The notes under the pieces are model-generated. The model saw only the letters and a list, made by a program, of their open reading frames with translations. It ran no database searches and was not told where the DNA came from. DNA of 64,000 nucleotides, from the NCBI GenBank assembly GCA_965153455.1, contig OZ234501.1, positions 6,014,001-6,078,000 of the forward strand, in the 5' to 3' direction. The position numbers and the translations under genes were made by a program. Positions within the stretch are counted from its first letter, which is position 1, and each line of letters begins with the position of its first letter. Positions 46,140-58,117 of this stretch are shown here, piece after piece. Source of the stretch: Sphagnum compactum (lineage: Eukaryota; Bryophyta; Sphagnopsida; Sphagnales).

Positions 46140-46330
46140 CCTTGAATCATAGCCTATAGGCCCCATTAGCCCATAGGTCATAGAGCCCATAGACCATATA
46201 ACAATATAACCATATAGTCTAATATCCTAGTGTAGGTCATATAGACATATTGTCCATAGGCCATATAACAATATAATCAAATTATAGCCAGATAGCATAA
46301 TATAGTCCAATGGCTTATGTTACCATAGCC
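46140..46330. repeat. CCATATA / CATAG-rich low-complexity stretch
   Basis: Words such as CCCATAGG, CCATATAACAATATAA (twice) and TCATAGAGCCCATAG recur over about 190 bp. Confidence 0.55.
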
Positions 46331-46346
46331 TCCTAGTCCTTAGTCA

Positions 46347-46432
46347 TATAGAACACATGGAGAACACATTGGGAACAACCTCCAAAACCTGCTTGTACTT
46401 ATGTTCCCAATATGTTCTCTGTGTGTTCTATA
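46347..46432. repeat. Hairpin: 31-base arms, 24-base loop
   Basis: Arms 46347-46377 (TATAGAACACATGGAGAACA and on) and 46402-46432 are reverse complements at 28 of 31 positions, separated by 24 bases. It sits in a family of GGGAACA-rich repeat sequence also found at 7254-7400. It could be a decayed short inverted-repeat element. A small-RNA precursor is possible but unproven. Confidence 0.7.
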
Positions 46433-46439
46433 GTTTCAA

Positions 46440-46630
46440 ACCCAGGTGCTTGGCCACATGTTCCCTATGTTATTCGCATGTGTCCCTCTGATGTCCATAA
46501 GATTTACTCGTATGTTTTTACCAAAATGTTCCTTATGTTATTCTCATAGTCCCCCACATATTCTCCATATACCTAGTAGCCCAACATTTTATCCCATATC
46601 CTTTGCCCAAAGTTCTACTCTTTTTAGCTT
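46440..46630. repeat. Dispersed repeat, inverted relative to 7254-7400
   Basis: ATCCTTTGCCCAAAGTTCTA (about 46600) is the reverse complement of the core at 7265-7290. ATGTTCCCTATGTTATTC words recur twice. Confidence 0.5.
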
Positions 46631-46639
46631 ACGCAATTG

Positions 46640-49560
46640 AGGCAAATGGAAAGACTATATCACTTTCTCTTGGGAGTGTCCAAAGTTTTCAAACGATTTT
46701 CTTTGGTCGGCCAACTGAAGCCTATCACAAAATAACTTTGGAATCACTTACAAGTTTTTAATAAAAGCCACACTACTAATATAATGGGTGAATAACTATT
46801 TTCTTAGGCTTTGAATCCGCACCCTATTGGGCGTTTTTTGGCACTATATATATATATATTATTTTTATTTTTATTTTTTTTATTTTTTAAAAAAAATTAT
46901 TTTGGGGTGTCCCATATCCTGAAAGGCCAAAATGACTGATCCCAAAATGAAAGTTACATCTCAAAATTGATCATTTAAAATTTGGACACATCCATGAATA
47001 GAACCAAATTAAATGATAGGGCCAAAAACTCAAATTATTTTTTATTTTTCATCAATGGAAAATATCAATATTGCTATATTAATGGATTATCATAAGATGT
47101 TGTTTTGTTAGACACAAGTGGATTCTTTGTGCAACTTTGCAAATTTTAAGGTTGTTTAATTTTAGTAGTTAAATAGAAAGGGGCAAGAATTAGGTCAATT
47201 TGCATCCTGTTTTCATTCATTATTAGATGTAATTTTTACATTCTTTAATTTATATTCTTCTTTTGGAATGTTTTTGAAAATTTTCAATGTTGTATTTACT
47301 TACATTTGACTAATTACTCATGTTTGTATGGTTTGTAAGAATATGCAATACACGAACAAATGTCGATATTATGAGTTTACATCATTTGTGGTTTGATTTT
47401 TCTTAATGTGGTAAAAAACACGATAGATCTCAAGTAGTTGTACATATCAGTTGTTATGTATTTGAATAAAAATGTTTAATGTCTTGCAAACACATCCCTG
47501 TACATTTTTACACATCCCAAAACCAAAGTTTTCAAAGGGGCATGTCCCATGGACCTGGATTTTTCTAGAGCACACATCCAAAAACCAAAGTAAGTCCTTG
47601 TGTAAAAACAACACTACTAGTATTATTACCCACTTGACACACTTAACAAAATTTTCCAACATCAAAGGAATCCATAAAGTGACACCCATGTTTCACCCCT
47701 TATCTCGCCCTCTATCCTTAAAATCTCATACCCATTTATGAGCTATCCACAAAGTGAGAAGAAACTACGGGTGAAAATTAAAATAAAGGGTCACGGGGCA
47801 CATGTGGACTTTTTGGGATTCGGAGAATAGTGGGAAGTTGATTATTGGAATTTGATTTTTTTTCATTTGGCAATGTTGTTTTTCTCTGAAGAAAGGAGAA
47901 ATTTGTTGACAAATTGCAATGGGGCCGTCACCCAAATGTCCTAGCCCTCTGAGATAAATATCCATTGCATTTTATTAGAAGGCTCTCCACCATGAAGGTG
48001 AAATAATGAGAAACAAGTGGTCGGATTCTCGACCTTCTTCAAGTATACCTTCCTTGAATAATAAATAATTAATGTAAGTTGGCATGTGCAAATAAACATA
48101 CTTCCTTCCCACAATTGATAAATAGCCATCAATCCATGGATTAGCAAGCCAAACTAGCAGCCTTGACTCAAAGCTTATCATTGCAGTTTGTGACTACCGT
48201 GGGCCATAAAAGTCTTTTGCTTTTTAGTTGCTCGATCTCCACAAAGCCTCTTCTTTGCCATCCTTGAATTGTCACCAAACTACCAAGCTCCACATCTTTA
48301 GGCTCATAATGGTTTCAAATCATGTTCTTATGGTATAGAAATAAAATCTCTATAGTGATAGAATTTTGTAAAGTTAGAAAACGCTTGTGGAAACGTTTTG
48401 ACACCAATATAGGTCTTGGACAATGTCTCCACCTTGTTTCAACCTTAATCAATTTTTCTATTGCATAAGTACTAATTATTTGGTGGGTAGAGATTAAATA
48501 GATCTAATCATTTTTGCAACCAAATTCAAGATCAAATTACAACAATTGTAGAAGCAAAAAAAAATTCTACAAAATGCACTTTTGTATTCCAAATGGAGAA
48601 AAACAACATAAACTCGTAAAAACTTATTTGATCACCTCAAGTGGTGATCTTTCCTAAAACACTTTTAAAAAATGAAAGAAAAGATTCTTTCATAGACAAG
48701 ATTAGTTTTTAAATATTGTTTTTAAGTTGGTGACATGTCTAACTAAAGAGCTATCTAAAGGCTTTCAATAGGGGGCCAATGCCAACCTTTTAAGGCTAGT
48801 CGATACCCTTACCAGATTTCCAATGATTCTTCAAGATGTCATTGTCAAAACTTACCCTAATTTCTGTCCTAAAAATATTATATAGTCCACTTTCCAATTT
48901 GGTAGTCTAATCACTACGGAATTTATAGAAGTTCAAATTTTCAAAGTTTATTTCTTTAATATCATCCTCCTACTCCTTAAGAATACACCCTTGTAATTCC
49001 TACTATCAGATCTTAATTAAATAAAGAAAGGTTTTTTAATTTTGCAATTGCAACATCCTCATCTACTTTCGCACCTACTTGTAAAGCTATTGTTCATAAC
49101 TACATGTACAATTCTACACAGGTAATTTTTGAAATGTTTGGTACTTCTTTAGCAAGAACCTCCTTTCTAACTCTAGTGATTGCTAGTATTGAGGTTGCCA
49201 AGAGTTCAACACCTTTTGGAATTGGAAATAAAAAATTGAATTCCACTTGGGAATTTGCATCATGAGGTTTTTCAAATTGGCAATATTAATCATTCAAGGT
49301 TAGTTGTGGTAAGTCAACCTTAAAGAAGGCAAATTGGTAGGTTGTGAGGTGCATTTTGCGTAAATGTTCATCCTTTCAGTATTGTTTTAAAGCTTTTCGA
49401 ATTAACTATCAATGTTCCTTCAGCAAATTGTAAAGTTCCTCTTTTTGTCTACTTTTATCTTCTTACTTTGAATCTTCTTGACTAGCATCAAGATTTCTGA
49501 TCATAGAAAAATATGCTCCTCCAACAAACTTCTTGGGAAAATGATAATTGTTGCAATTTT
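46640..49560. other. Intergenic, nothing recognised
   Basis: AT-rich. Reading frames at 47472-47741 and 47941-48181 have no family features and overlap on both strands, so I leave them out. Confidence 0.35.
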
Positions 49561-49564
49561 TTAA

Positions 49565-49735
49565 TGTGATAAAGTTTGGCAAGTTTCCATCAATTTGAAT
49601 GCCAGCATTGAATTAGTAGATATCCATCTACTATGGATACTATAATAGTAGTTACTACTATTATGGAATTAGTAGTTACTATAACCATGGTAACTTCATG
49701 GTTTTTGCAATGTAAATTACAAAATGTTATAAAAC
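49565..49735. repeat. Dispersed repeat, direct copy of 35615-35760
   Basis: It contains the shared blocks given for the other copy plus a palindromic run of TAGTAGTTACTACTATTA between GAATTAGTAG words. Confidence 0.5.
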
Positions 49736-49739
49736 TACC

Positions 49740-50970
49740 AACGTTTAAACATGGCATGAACATATGCAATACCCTCATTAGTTACATAGACATGTAAATG
49801 GTGATGGGGAAATTGCATTACATTCATTTGATATACACACATACTTTCTTTTTTATGTGAAAATGAATGCTAAGATACACCTCTCGATTGTTAGAAGTTT
49901 GCAATCACACAAAAAAGGTAAGAAGTTTTATATAGATGTGAATTATTACAAAAATGTAGGGGGGTCCACAAAATCCCAAAATTAATCCATCAGCATTTGA
50001 AAATGATGTTACATGATGTTATTTCTTGGAACTATTGCCATGGTCCCAAACCCAATAACAACTTGTTATTTTCTACATTAAGGTTTTGTGTAAAACAAAA
50101 GATAAAGCTTCCTAAAATGATTGGGCAAGGAAACCAAAAGGGGCGAAACAACACCTAACAATAGAAAAAAATCATGACTATTAATTTGTGTTAGGTACAA
50201 ATAGGCCCCCATTGTGAAATAATTTTCATTTCAATCAAGGATTTGGAATGCATATATTTACCTATAATTTGATCTTGTTTTGTCACAGTAACTTATAGGT
50301 GGGCAAGGGATTATTATGTCAAAGGAAACTATGAGACAATAAGAGTTTGCAAATCATCCACTCGAAATAGATGATTATTACACATGTAATGGCAAATAAT
50401 TTCATAAAAATTGATTCGTTGTATTGCAACTAACCTAAAAAGACCAAAAAAAAAAAAGTAATACAATGTTGTGTTGAGAGGAGTTGAACTCATTATACAT
50501 TTTATTAAAAATTGCAAAAAATAACATAATGTTGTTGTCTTACACCTCTTTTTAAAATTACAAAAAATAACACAACATTGATGTGTTACACCTCCTACAA
50601 ACAAAGAAACAATAAACCAACAAATGGATGATGATGAGCATATTGTTCACCATCACCACATCTTACTAAAACAAGAGGACAAAAAAAAAAGAGGAGACAA
50701 CAATGGGCATACCTAGTGCTACATCATGTAAATGTACAAAACCAAAAAAATGATAACAAGCTTGAAGTTGATTGCTTGTTTGTGGCAAGGAAACAAAGAA
50801 AGGTGGAGGCATATGTAGGCATGGCACAAGTGGAAGGTAGAAGGTGTTGTGGGAGGTCATGGCACACAAAGATTGGGAGTCACAAGATTGGGTCATGGGA
50901 GTAGGTGTTGTGGGAATTTGGTGATGGTGAAGTGCGTGTCACGAGAGGTCAATGATGGTAATAACATGAT
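49740..50970. other. AT-rich intergenic
   Basis: A short imperfect duplication (AAATTGCAAAAAATAACA, AAATTACAAAAAATAACA) lies at about 50508-50575. No gene is supported. Confidence 0.35.
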
Positions 50971-50975
50971 AGAAA

Positions 50976-51075
50976 GGGGGGGGGGGGGGGGGGACAAAAA
51001 AAAGGGAGGGTTGAAGTAGAAGGTGAGTAGGTAGGTAGGTAGGTAGGAGGGGTACATAGGTAGGTAGGAGGTGGT
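50976..51075. repeat. 18-base G tract followed by GGTA tetranucleotide runs
   Basis: A run of 18 G at 50976-50993 is followed by GTAGGTAGGTAGGTAGG at about 51027-51048 and TAGGTAGGTAGG at 51057. The minus-strand Pro/Thr/Tyr frames here are low complexity. Confidence 0.9.
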
Positions 51076-51861
51076 GTAGGAGGTGGTAACAAAGGGATGG
51101 GGAAAACAAAAATGTTGCCACTTGAGTGGGATGGTGGGTGGTTGTAAAGTAGGGTGGCTCATTTTTTGTGTCATAATGTAGTTTTTTGTAGAATGTCATG
51201 CATTTACATGTTATTAACATGCCATAAAATCAACAATATGTCAAATTTGTGGTTAGATTTAAAATTTCAATTTGAATAACAATACATTTTTCTTATATAT
51301 ATGCACCAAATATATAAAAATGGATTGTTGAAATTACAAACTTTGGATTGGTTTTCTAATTGTGATTTTCTATCATGCATATTTGTGTATGGTTTTTATT
51401 TAGGATGTCTAAGGACTCAGATATGATATATTTAAAAAAGGAACATAAATGCAACAACAATATTAAAAAACCTTAACCAAAAAAACATTATGGACTTTTG
51501 AATGGCTTAAAATGGGCCACATTTTTAGAAATACATATCATAATTACTCTTGGGTGGATTTGAATTTTTTTCTCTTAACATGCATATTAAAGAGTTGTTT
51601 AAATTGATTTCTTTTAATATGGACCTTTTTAATTCATTAATCACCATGTAATTCTTCATTCAACCAATGATATCATAATAGACTATCAATTTAACACTAT
51701 AGAGAGTGGTGTATCCATTGAAGATGAACCACTCTAATTTGCAATCGGCTTGGAGGGCATGGAGTTGGGGTTCATTTAATTGGATGGCCTCAAAATAGGA
51801 AAATGAGGATGACATGTGTTTATTGTGATGGGTCACTTTAACCTTTAATGTGATGCCTAGC

Positions 51862-52250
51862 CAAGATGAACAAACATTCACCAACACACCATGAATGATG
51901 AATGGTGAGTACTTGGGAAACAATTTTTTGGTTGAATTTTAGGTAACCATGATGGTTAATTAAATTACTTTTTTTAATTACCTACTAATTAATAACCCAC
52001 CCATTTCATTTGTGGGTTGTTAATAAGTAATAAATATAGCCCTTAACTATGTATAAACCATATATTCATGTTTAGTAATTATCTATTTTCCTACCTATCT
52101 ACCTATATATAATACTTAAAACCAATTACATATAGAATGGGTTACCAAAGTGAAAACAAACTTTATCCAAGTTGAAGTGCATCCACAACTGAATCATGAT
52201 GGGCATCCAATGGATGGTGTGCTAGTGGGTGCTAGTTCATTATGAGAGTT
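51862..52250. mobile_element. R1: unassigned TIR element (MITE-like), copy 2
   Basis: It matches R1 copy 1 (5243-5765) in order and orientation. Its left end GATGAACAAACATTCACC and the reverse complement of its right end AATGAACTAGCACCCACTAG are alike. It has a single copy of the inner segment that is duplicated in copy 1. It is non-coding. Confidence 0.6.
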
Positions 52251-52254
52251 TTGC

Positions 52255-53435
52255 CTAGGCATCAAATTGGCAACCTATCCTTAACAATCATACCCACATT
52301 AGGGTACATGTCTATCTGTGTGTTTTCAAAAAACTTGAAAATGGTTGATGTGGTTGCCATTTTACAATTTGTATTGTTAATTTGTTCACCTTTAGAAATT
52401 TTTGGAGGTTTTGTTCACTACTTGTTTGTTTTAGGATGAGGATTTGGTGATTTTTTAAAGAGACATAAAGTTTAAAATGGAAATTTGTTTTTTTTCACCA
52501 TGGCCAAATTTTGGTTACAATATTTTTTCATTTGAATTTTTTTGGCTACAAGGGTTTGAATCTCTTTTAACCTTTGGCTTTTGACAAATTAATTTTGGAA
52601 AGCTTATAAGTGATAACTTATGAGCAAGAAGAAGAAATGGTTAAACCAAAACAAAGATGAAAGCAACATATAAGTTCATTCCAAAAAAACAAGTAGACAA
52701 AACAAATTCACTTGCAATGGGACCGAACCCTCCTTTAATACAAGGTTAATCTAACAAAAAGACCACAAATCCACATTAATTCAATGTTGTATAAATATGA
52801 AAGACAACCAAAGCTTGCCAAATTCATGGAAACAAAAGGGGTACAACTTTTGAGTTTGATTAGTAATTTTTAGGTCAATGACAAACATTTATGAAAATTG
52901 CCCAATGCCAAAACCCAAGTCACAAAATGCAATTTATAATTTAAAAAAAAATTAGCTTGAATTTTACAGAGCTTAGAGATCATCTAGGTTCCTATTCCAT
53001 ATTAAGGACACAAACTACATGCTACAAGTTATTAAATTAAATGCATTTACAATGTATGAAAAGCTTTGCAATTTGTAAAACTTTTGGGAATACATTTTAA
53101 CCAATAAACCTAGGAGCAAGTCAATTACAAAACTCAGATTTGTAGAATGCCAAAGAATTAAAACATTGTTCATCCTCCACACTTCCAATAACTTATACCA
53201 TGGCAAATTTTGCCAACTCGAAATATTTTGGGAAAAAGCAAAAAAAGAATTTGGATGTTGAAAAAATGTGCCAAAGTTGAAAAATAGGGTTCACATCAAT
53301 GGGTTTGGTCATAGCATCAAGTGCATTTGGTGTCATGGTCAACTTGAGCATAGATTGTTGAATATCAAAGGAGGTTGTTCATGAAAGCACTTTAAGCACC
53401 CACACATCATAGTTGCCAACTTTCAATGGGTGAAA
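52255..53435. other. Intergenic; starts with the 38.4-kb repeat piece
   Basis: 52255-52330 matches 38415-38480. The rest is AT-rich without gene signals. Confidence 0.35.
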
Positions 53436-53439
53436 ACAC

Positions 53440-53991
53440 ACTATGTTCCCTAAAAATTGTAATAAAAAACATAAAAAATTTGCATTTGGTCTTTTAGGGT
53501 ACATGTGGACATCACATCTTGGATTTTTTTGTTCATTTCAAGTATATTGCATTAACTTTAGACTTAAACTAGTTCATTTAAAATGAAATTCCAACAAACA
53601 TTTTTGAACTTGAACATATGAAAAAAACCATTACCTTAAGAAAAAGGAGGAAAATTTATAGGTGGGCATTATATTATTTTTTCATTTTTCTTTGGTTTGG
53701 TAATGTATCATAAACCATAAACATGAAGCCCTATGGCTATTGAAAAAATGTATGTTATATATTTTATGCACATTGATTTATCCAATCCTCTTCATCTAAC
53801 CATTGGATCAAACTTAACTTTGGTTCAAAATGAACTTTGAGTTCGAAAATGTTGTCAAACACATTCTAATGTTTTTTTCTATGCTTAGGATTTCTAAAAG
53901 ATGCTATCAAGATTTTAGTTTACTGCATACCTATCATACTTGATATACATCATTTTTTGGATGAAAAGTGGTGAAAAGTGGCTCACCCATT
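53440..53991. repeat. Dispersed repeat, inverted copy of 36627-37410
   Basis: The reverse complement carries the same ordered blocks as the copy at 36.6 kb, including GGCCATAGGGCTT (here AGCCATAGGGCTT) and AAGATGTGATGTCCA. Confidence 0.7.
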
Positions 53992-54190
53992 GTAATAAGC
54001 TTTATAATATCAAGAGACAAAAAATTAGAATCCACAACCAAATTTTTCACCACATAAACATAAATTGACAACCAACTTTGGTTGTCAAAGGTATGAGTTC
54101 ACCACAAGTCATGGAATGTACAAAGCTATTTGGACAACAATTTTGGTGGCCATTAAATGATGTTGTACATGTTCTAGCCCATATCCCACC

Positions 54191-54436
54191 TTGCCATGTT
54201 TGTCCAATGCATTTTTGGGTTCATCTTTAGGCTTAGAAAATCAAATAGCTCCTTATGAACCTATATTTGAACATCGGCCTCCTATGTTTCAAAATGTGGA
54301 ACAGTGGCAAATTCACCAATTTTCTACCTTTCTCCCCACCACCCCATTAGCAACTTGGGCTTATATTAATTCTCTCCCCTTGGAAGTAGATTCAATGGAA
54401 TACCCTTCCCTCCCCTTGGAAGCAAATCTTTACTAA
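54191..54436 (+). CDS. Hypothetical open frame, 81 codons
   Basis: I do not recognise it. The peptide has ordinary, non-repetitive composition (IAPYEPIFEHRPPMFQ, EQWQIHQFSTFLPTTP), unlike the low-complexity frames around it, and ends with a small SLPLE repeat. No promoter, splice partner or domain is visible. It may be a remnant of a longer coding region or chance. Confidence 0.2.
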   Translation: MPCLSNAFLGSSLGLENQIAPYEPIFEHRPPMFQNVEQWQIHQFSTFLPTTPLATWAYINSLPLEVDSMEYPSLPLEANLY

Positions 54437-54568
54437 TATACCACTAGCCCTTCTTCAACCCCTTCAAAGGTCTTTCAACGTTCCTTTGACCAACATATTT
54501 TTGGAGCAAATCCTATTTTGGTCTTAATAACTTGTGTTTATGTTCAAGGTCATATCATAGTTCTCATT

Positions 54569-55147
54569 TCATATTGTGCACACTTCATCGGACCCCACAT
54601 GCAATTTAATCCAAGATAATTTGGATGCGCACAAAACTTGAAAAAATTGTGAAAAATCATAAGAATGTTTTTTGTTAGTTGTTTTTTGTGTTGTTGGAAG
54701 GTGATTCACAATAGGCCCACTTAGAAATTCAATGCTAGAAGATTTGATCGAGCAAACATTCAAACCCAAATTTGATAGCATAGACTTTGTACCTTTTGAA
54801 CTACTCAAATAAATGATAAGCAACACAAATTTTGTACCCCTTGAATCATTCAAACAAATGACAGACATAGGACAACCTTCAACATTGTTATGCAAGGATG
54901 AATCAAGGTGACTGTCACTAGAAGTTACATCACAAATTGAAAGAGGTGCAAAGTCACTAGGGGTTATGAGAGTTTTGAAGTCCTTGAACTTGATTTTTGG
55001 GGTTGGCATAAGGGACTCCACAATCTTGCAACTTACATGAATACCAAAGTGATTGCACAACTTGCAAAACAACACAACAAAGCAAAGCACAAACACAAAG
55101 ATGAACAAAAAGCAAAGAAGAACAAAAATGTGTATGCATGACAACAA
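54569..55147 (-). CDS. Hypothetical open frame, 192 codons
   Basis: The longest uninterrupted frame in the AT-rich middle of the window, and unrecognised. It begins with a strongly hydrophobic stretch (residues 1-28, possible membrane anchor) and a Cys-rich turn. It continues with soluble-looking sequence (PTPKIKFKDFKTLITPSDF, SICDVTSSDSHLDSSL) and an internal duplication around SRGTKF and SKGTKS. It lies tail-to-tail with the frame at 54191-54436. It could be a fragment of a transposon protein; without homology evidence I rate it low. Confidence 0.25.
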   Translation of the reverse strand: MLSCIHIFVLLCFLFIFVFVLCFVVLFCKLCNHFGIHVSCKIVESLMPTPKIKFKDFKTLITPSDFAPLSICDVTSSDSHLDSSLHNNVEGCPMSVICLNDSRGTKFVLLIIYLSSSKGTKSMLSNLGLNVCSIKSSSIEFLSGPIVNHLPTTQKTTNKKHSYDFSQFFQVLCASKLSWIKLHVGSDEVCTI

Positions 55148-55149
55148 AT

Positions 55150-56075
55150 CAACTATTGCAAAGTTTGACTCTATAATCCTTGAAACTAAAAACTACCAAA
55201 TTATGAATCGTGATGCATATATAAATAAAGCCAACATCCTAACATTTATACACCATGTGTAAAGGGTGTAAAAATCACTAACGATGATTCATAAGCTTAG
55301 AAGATGGAACTTGGGATTGACCTCTTGTCTACCCTGGGCTCTTTGTTGAAGATAGACTAATTTGGAAATTGATTCCAATTCCAAGCACTTGTTACCAACC
55401 TCCTCCAAACTCCACCAAATTTTCCATGACACCAACCATGCAATTAAAGTTCCAAAACTCAATGGCCCAAACTCAATGCACATTGCAACTTGCAATGTGC
55501 AACACCTCACAAGATTACAACTTACAAGTACAAGCACAAGTATCGAGACTCAACAAGATCTGCAAACCTTGAGCAGGGCAAATTATAGTTTGTTATAAAA
55601 TAGAAACAAGAATTGGTGACACATTCCTACAAGTGACAGAACATATGATGACAAAGTTTGCAAATGAGAGAATGGGTGTCAAAATGCTAAGGGAAAAAGG
55701 TAGGATGGGTTTGGAGAAATAGCCCAAATTCAATGGAAGGTTTTGGCTTAAATCGAAAGGTGGAAATAAAAAAAAAGGCAAATCATAGTTTTTTTAAAGG
55801 ACTGTATGGCAAATTGCCAGAGCTGCCTTGTTGCAAGGTTTTGCACACTTGTAGAATTACGGGTGATCATCTTGGATGTACGGAAGGTGAAAATTGCTGG
55901 ATTTCATCGTTGAAAAAGGATGAAATCCAAGAATGCATGTGGCCTATCCAATTTTTTAAAGGGAATTCTTGCGATTTTTTGGCTAGAGATGTCTATATTC
56001 AGGGTATAAAACAAGTGACATTTATAATTATACCCAGAGTTGGTTATATTATTTGAAGGCAGGTGAAAACCAAGA
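55150..56075. other. Intergenic
   Basis: 55985-56055 matches part of 38450-38530. Overlapping frames at 55362-55598 lack family features. Confidence 0.35.
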
Positions 56076-56079
56076 AGGT

Positions 56080-56574
56080 TTCCAACTTAATGTACACTTG
56101 TCCTAAATATTCTAAAGTACCCCCTTTCAATAGGTCCTTGGATCTAGTAAACCCTAAACCTAGTAAGTGGAAGACCCAAGATCCCTCATAGAAATGTTCT
56201 GTACTATAGGAGAATGTGCTTTGGGGGCATGTTCCGTAAATAAAAATTTTAGGCAGGTATGTACTATGAAGTAGTGTTATTATTGTAAATTTTGTGATGT
56301 AGCCATCATGGCGACAATCAACAGAAAAATTTAGCCAAATTTGACTACCATCTAAATACAAAAGTAAAACTTTTAAACATCCTTCTATATGTCTGGTTGC
56401 ATACTTGAACCATGTATAGAAATCTAGCCATTTTTCTTGACTCTTGGTTGAACTAAGGCTATCAAAATTCACATGAAGCACTTGATTTAAGCACTTAAGA
56501 TTTTTAATATAGCTTTTTGGCTACATAAAGCCATTTTAAAGAAAGGTTGGTGTGAAGTAGCAATAGACAGAATT
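56080..56574. repeat. Dispersed repeat; last 270 bp (A) duplicated at 57388-57655
   Basis: 56080-56300 matches 39605-39860. Segment A (56305-56574) recurs nearly unchanged at 57388-57655 (shared words: AAACTTTTAAACATCCTTCT, ACTTGAACCATGTATAGAAA, AGTAGCAATAGACAGAATT). The two A copies flank the minus-strand LTR-like arm. Confidence 0.85.
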
Positions 56575-57387
56575 GTCCCCAAGTTCCTTGTTTGACCCAC
56601 AAAAGGTCCAACTATGTTAAAGAGCGGAAGTAGTTGGAACTTGGTGCCGCTCCCAGCTTCTAGCACTAAAGGGGGTGAGAGGGGCGTGCTGAAAGCTCCG
56701 GGATTAGACTAGGAAGAGGGACAACGTATTTAGTTACTCGGTCCTGCATCAAAACCAACCAACAAGTTGCTTAGTTCACATTCGGGAACACTCTTGGTGT
56801 TGGGACAAGCCACGGGCAACACGGACTCACTTGACTCACCATGACCTGGACTCCAGGGAAGCCACCACCTTCCCCCATATAGTATTCTCTGCGTTTGCCC
56901 ACGGCACCTACATCCGAATGGCTTTTTGTCCCGGGACTCCCAAGGAGGAGTCCCGAAACTATCCTGGTTTGGACTCCCGGGACTTTGGAAGCTCATAACT
57001 CTTAGCTCGAACCTCCGATTGGGATGAGGTCTAAAACAAACTTGTAGCTCTCCTCAAGAGCTTTCCAACGGTGTGTCGCGCTCCACCTGCACACACCGGA
57101 ATTGGGTCGATTCCCGACTTTTAGTGATCGACTTTTAGTGCCAGTTTGACTCCCGGCCTTTCTTTCGACCATAACTTGTGTTGCAAATGTCTGAATGGAT
57201 CATGCAAGGCCAATTTCAACATCTACACTTCAAGACCTTTTCAACGGTATAAAGAACACTTCAATGCAAGGTGTTTTGACCCTTGCAATCAAGCTCTGAA
57301 TTTTTGGGAGTCCCGGAGGACTCCAAGTTCCCACTTTTGGGAGTGTGAGTTTCATTTCTCACACTTGCCTCAAAGTGGGGTTGCAAC
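56575..57387 (-). mobile_element. LTR-like element, minus-strand arm
   Basis: Read on the minus strand it starts TGTTGCAACCCCACTTTGAG and runs through GGGAGTCCCGG, TAGCTCTCCTCAAGAG (reversed) and GGTTGGTTTTGATGCAG towards TTAGTGCTAGAAGCTGGGAG. It matches the plus-strand arm at 58118-58880 along its length. The TG start suits an LTR. No gag or pol is attached, so it would be a solo or truncated LTR. Frames within it mirror frames in the other arm because of this homology, not because of a gene. Confidence 0.6.
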
Positions 57388-57655
57388 AATGGCAACAATC
57401 AAAAGAAAAATTTAGCCAAATTTGGCTACCATCTAAATATAAAAGTAAAACTTTTAAACATCCTTCTATATGTCTGGCTACATACTTGAACCATGTATAG
57501 AAATCTGGCCATTTTTCTTAACTCTTGGTTGAATTATGGCTATCAAAATTCACATGAAACACTTGATTTAAGCACTTAAAATTTTTAATATAGCTTTTTG
57601 GCTACATAAAGCCATTTTAAAGAAAGGTTGGTGTGAAGTAGCAATAGACAGAATT
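57388..57655. repeat. Second copy of segment A (direct repeat of 56305-56574)
   Basis: Near-identical to 56305-56574. Both copies end at GACAGAATT. Confidence 0.9.
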
Positions 57656-57727
57656 CTCCATTTAAGACACCCGAAAAACCAACAAAAAATAGACACCTAC
57701 GGTCTTTTACACTCCTTACTCATAGAT

Positions 57728-58055
57728 TTGTTGGCCTTGCCTACCTAGGCAATGATATTGTGTTTAGACTCATTCTAGAGTATAGTAGCAGCTCAAGGGA
57801 TTTTAGCCCCTAGGTAGTAAGTAGGTCTATTTTTATATGAGGATTTTTGAAAGATGATATTTTGGCTTGTGTTGAAACTTGAGATTAGTTACAGAGTTAT
57901 GATATCTTAAGGGATTTGGTTTTTGTTTAGAGGAAATTTTGAAGATTATATTTTTGCATGGTGAAATAGTTTAGAGTTTCCATAATGCTTCTTTTGCCTT
58001 AAGATACTTTAAAATGTAAATGGCAAGGCCACAGTGTGACACACCCCTTGTTATG
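57728..58055. repeat. Dispersed repeat, direct copy of 43530-43890
   Basis: Same ordered blocks as the 43.5-kb copy, ending AATGGCAAGGCCACAGTGTG. A TATAAAG word follows at about 58058-58066. Confidence 0.8.
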
Positions 58056-58117
58056 CATATAAAGTCCTCCCCCCCCATCCATCCCACCGCCCTTTTGTGT
58101 AATTTCCCCATGAGAGC

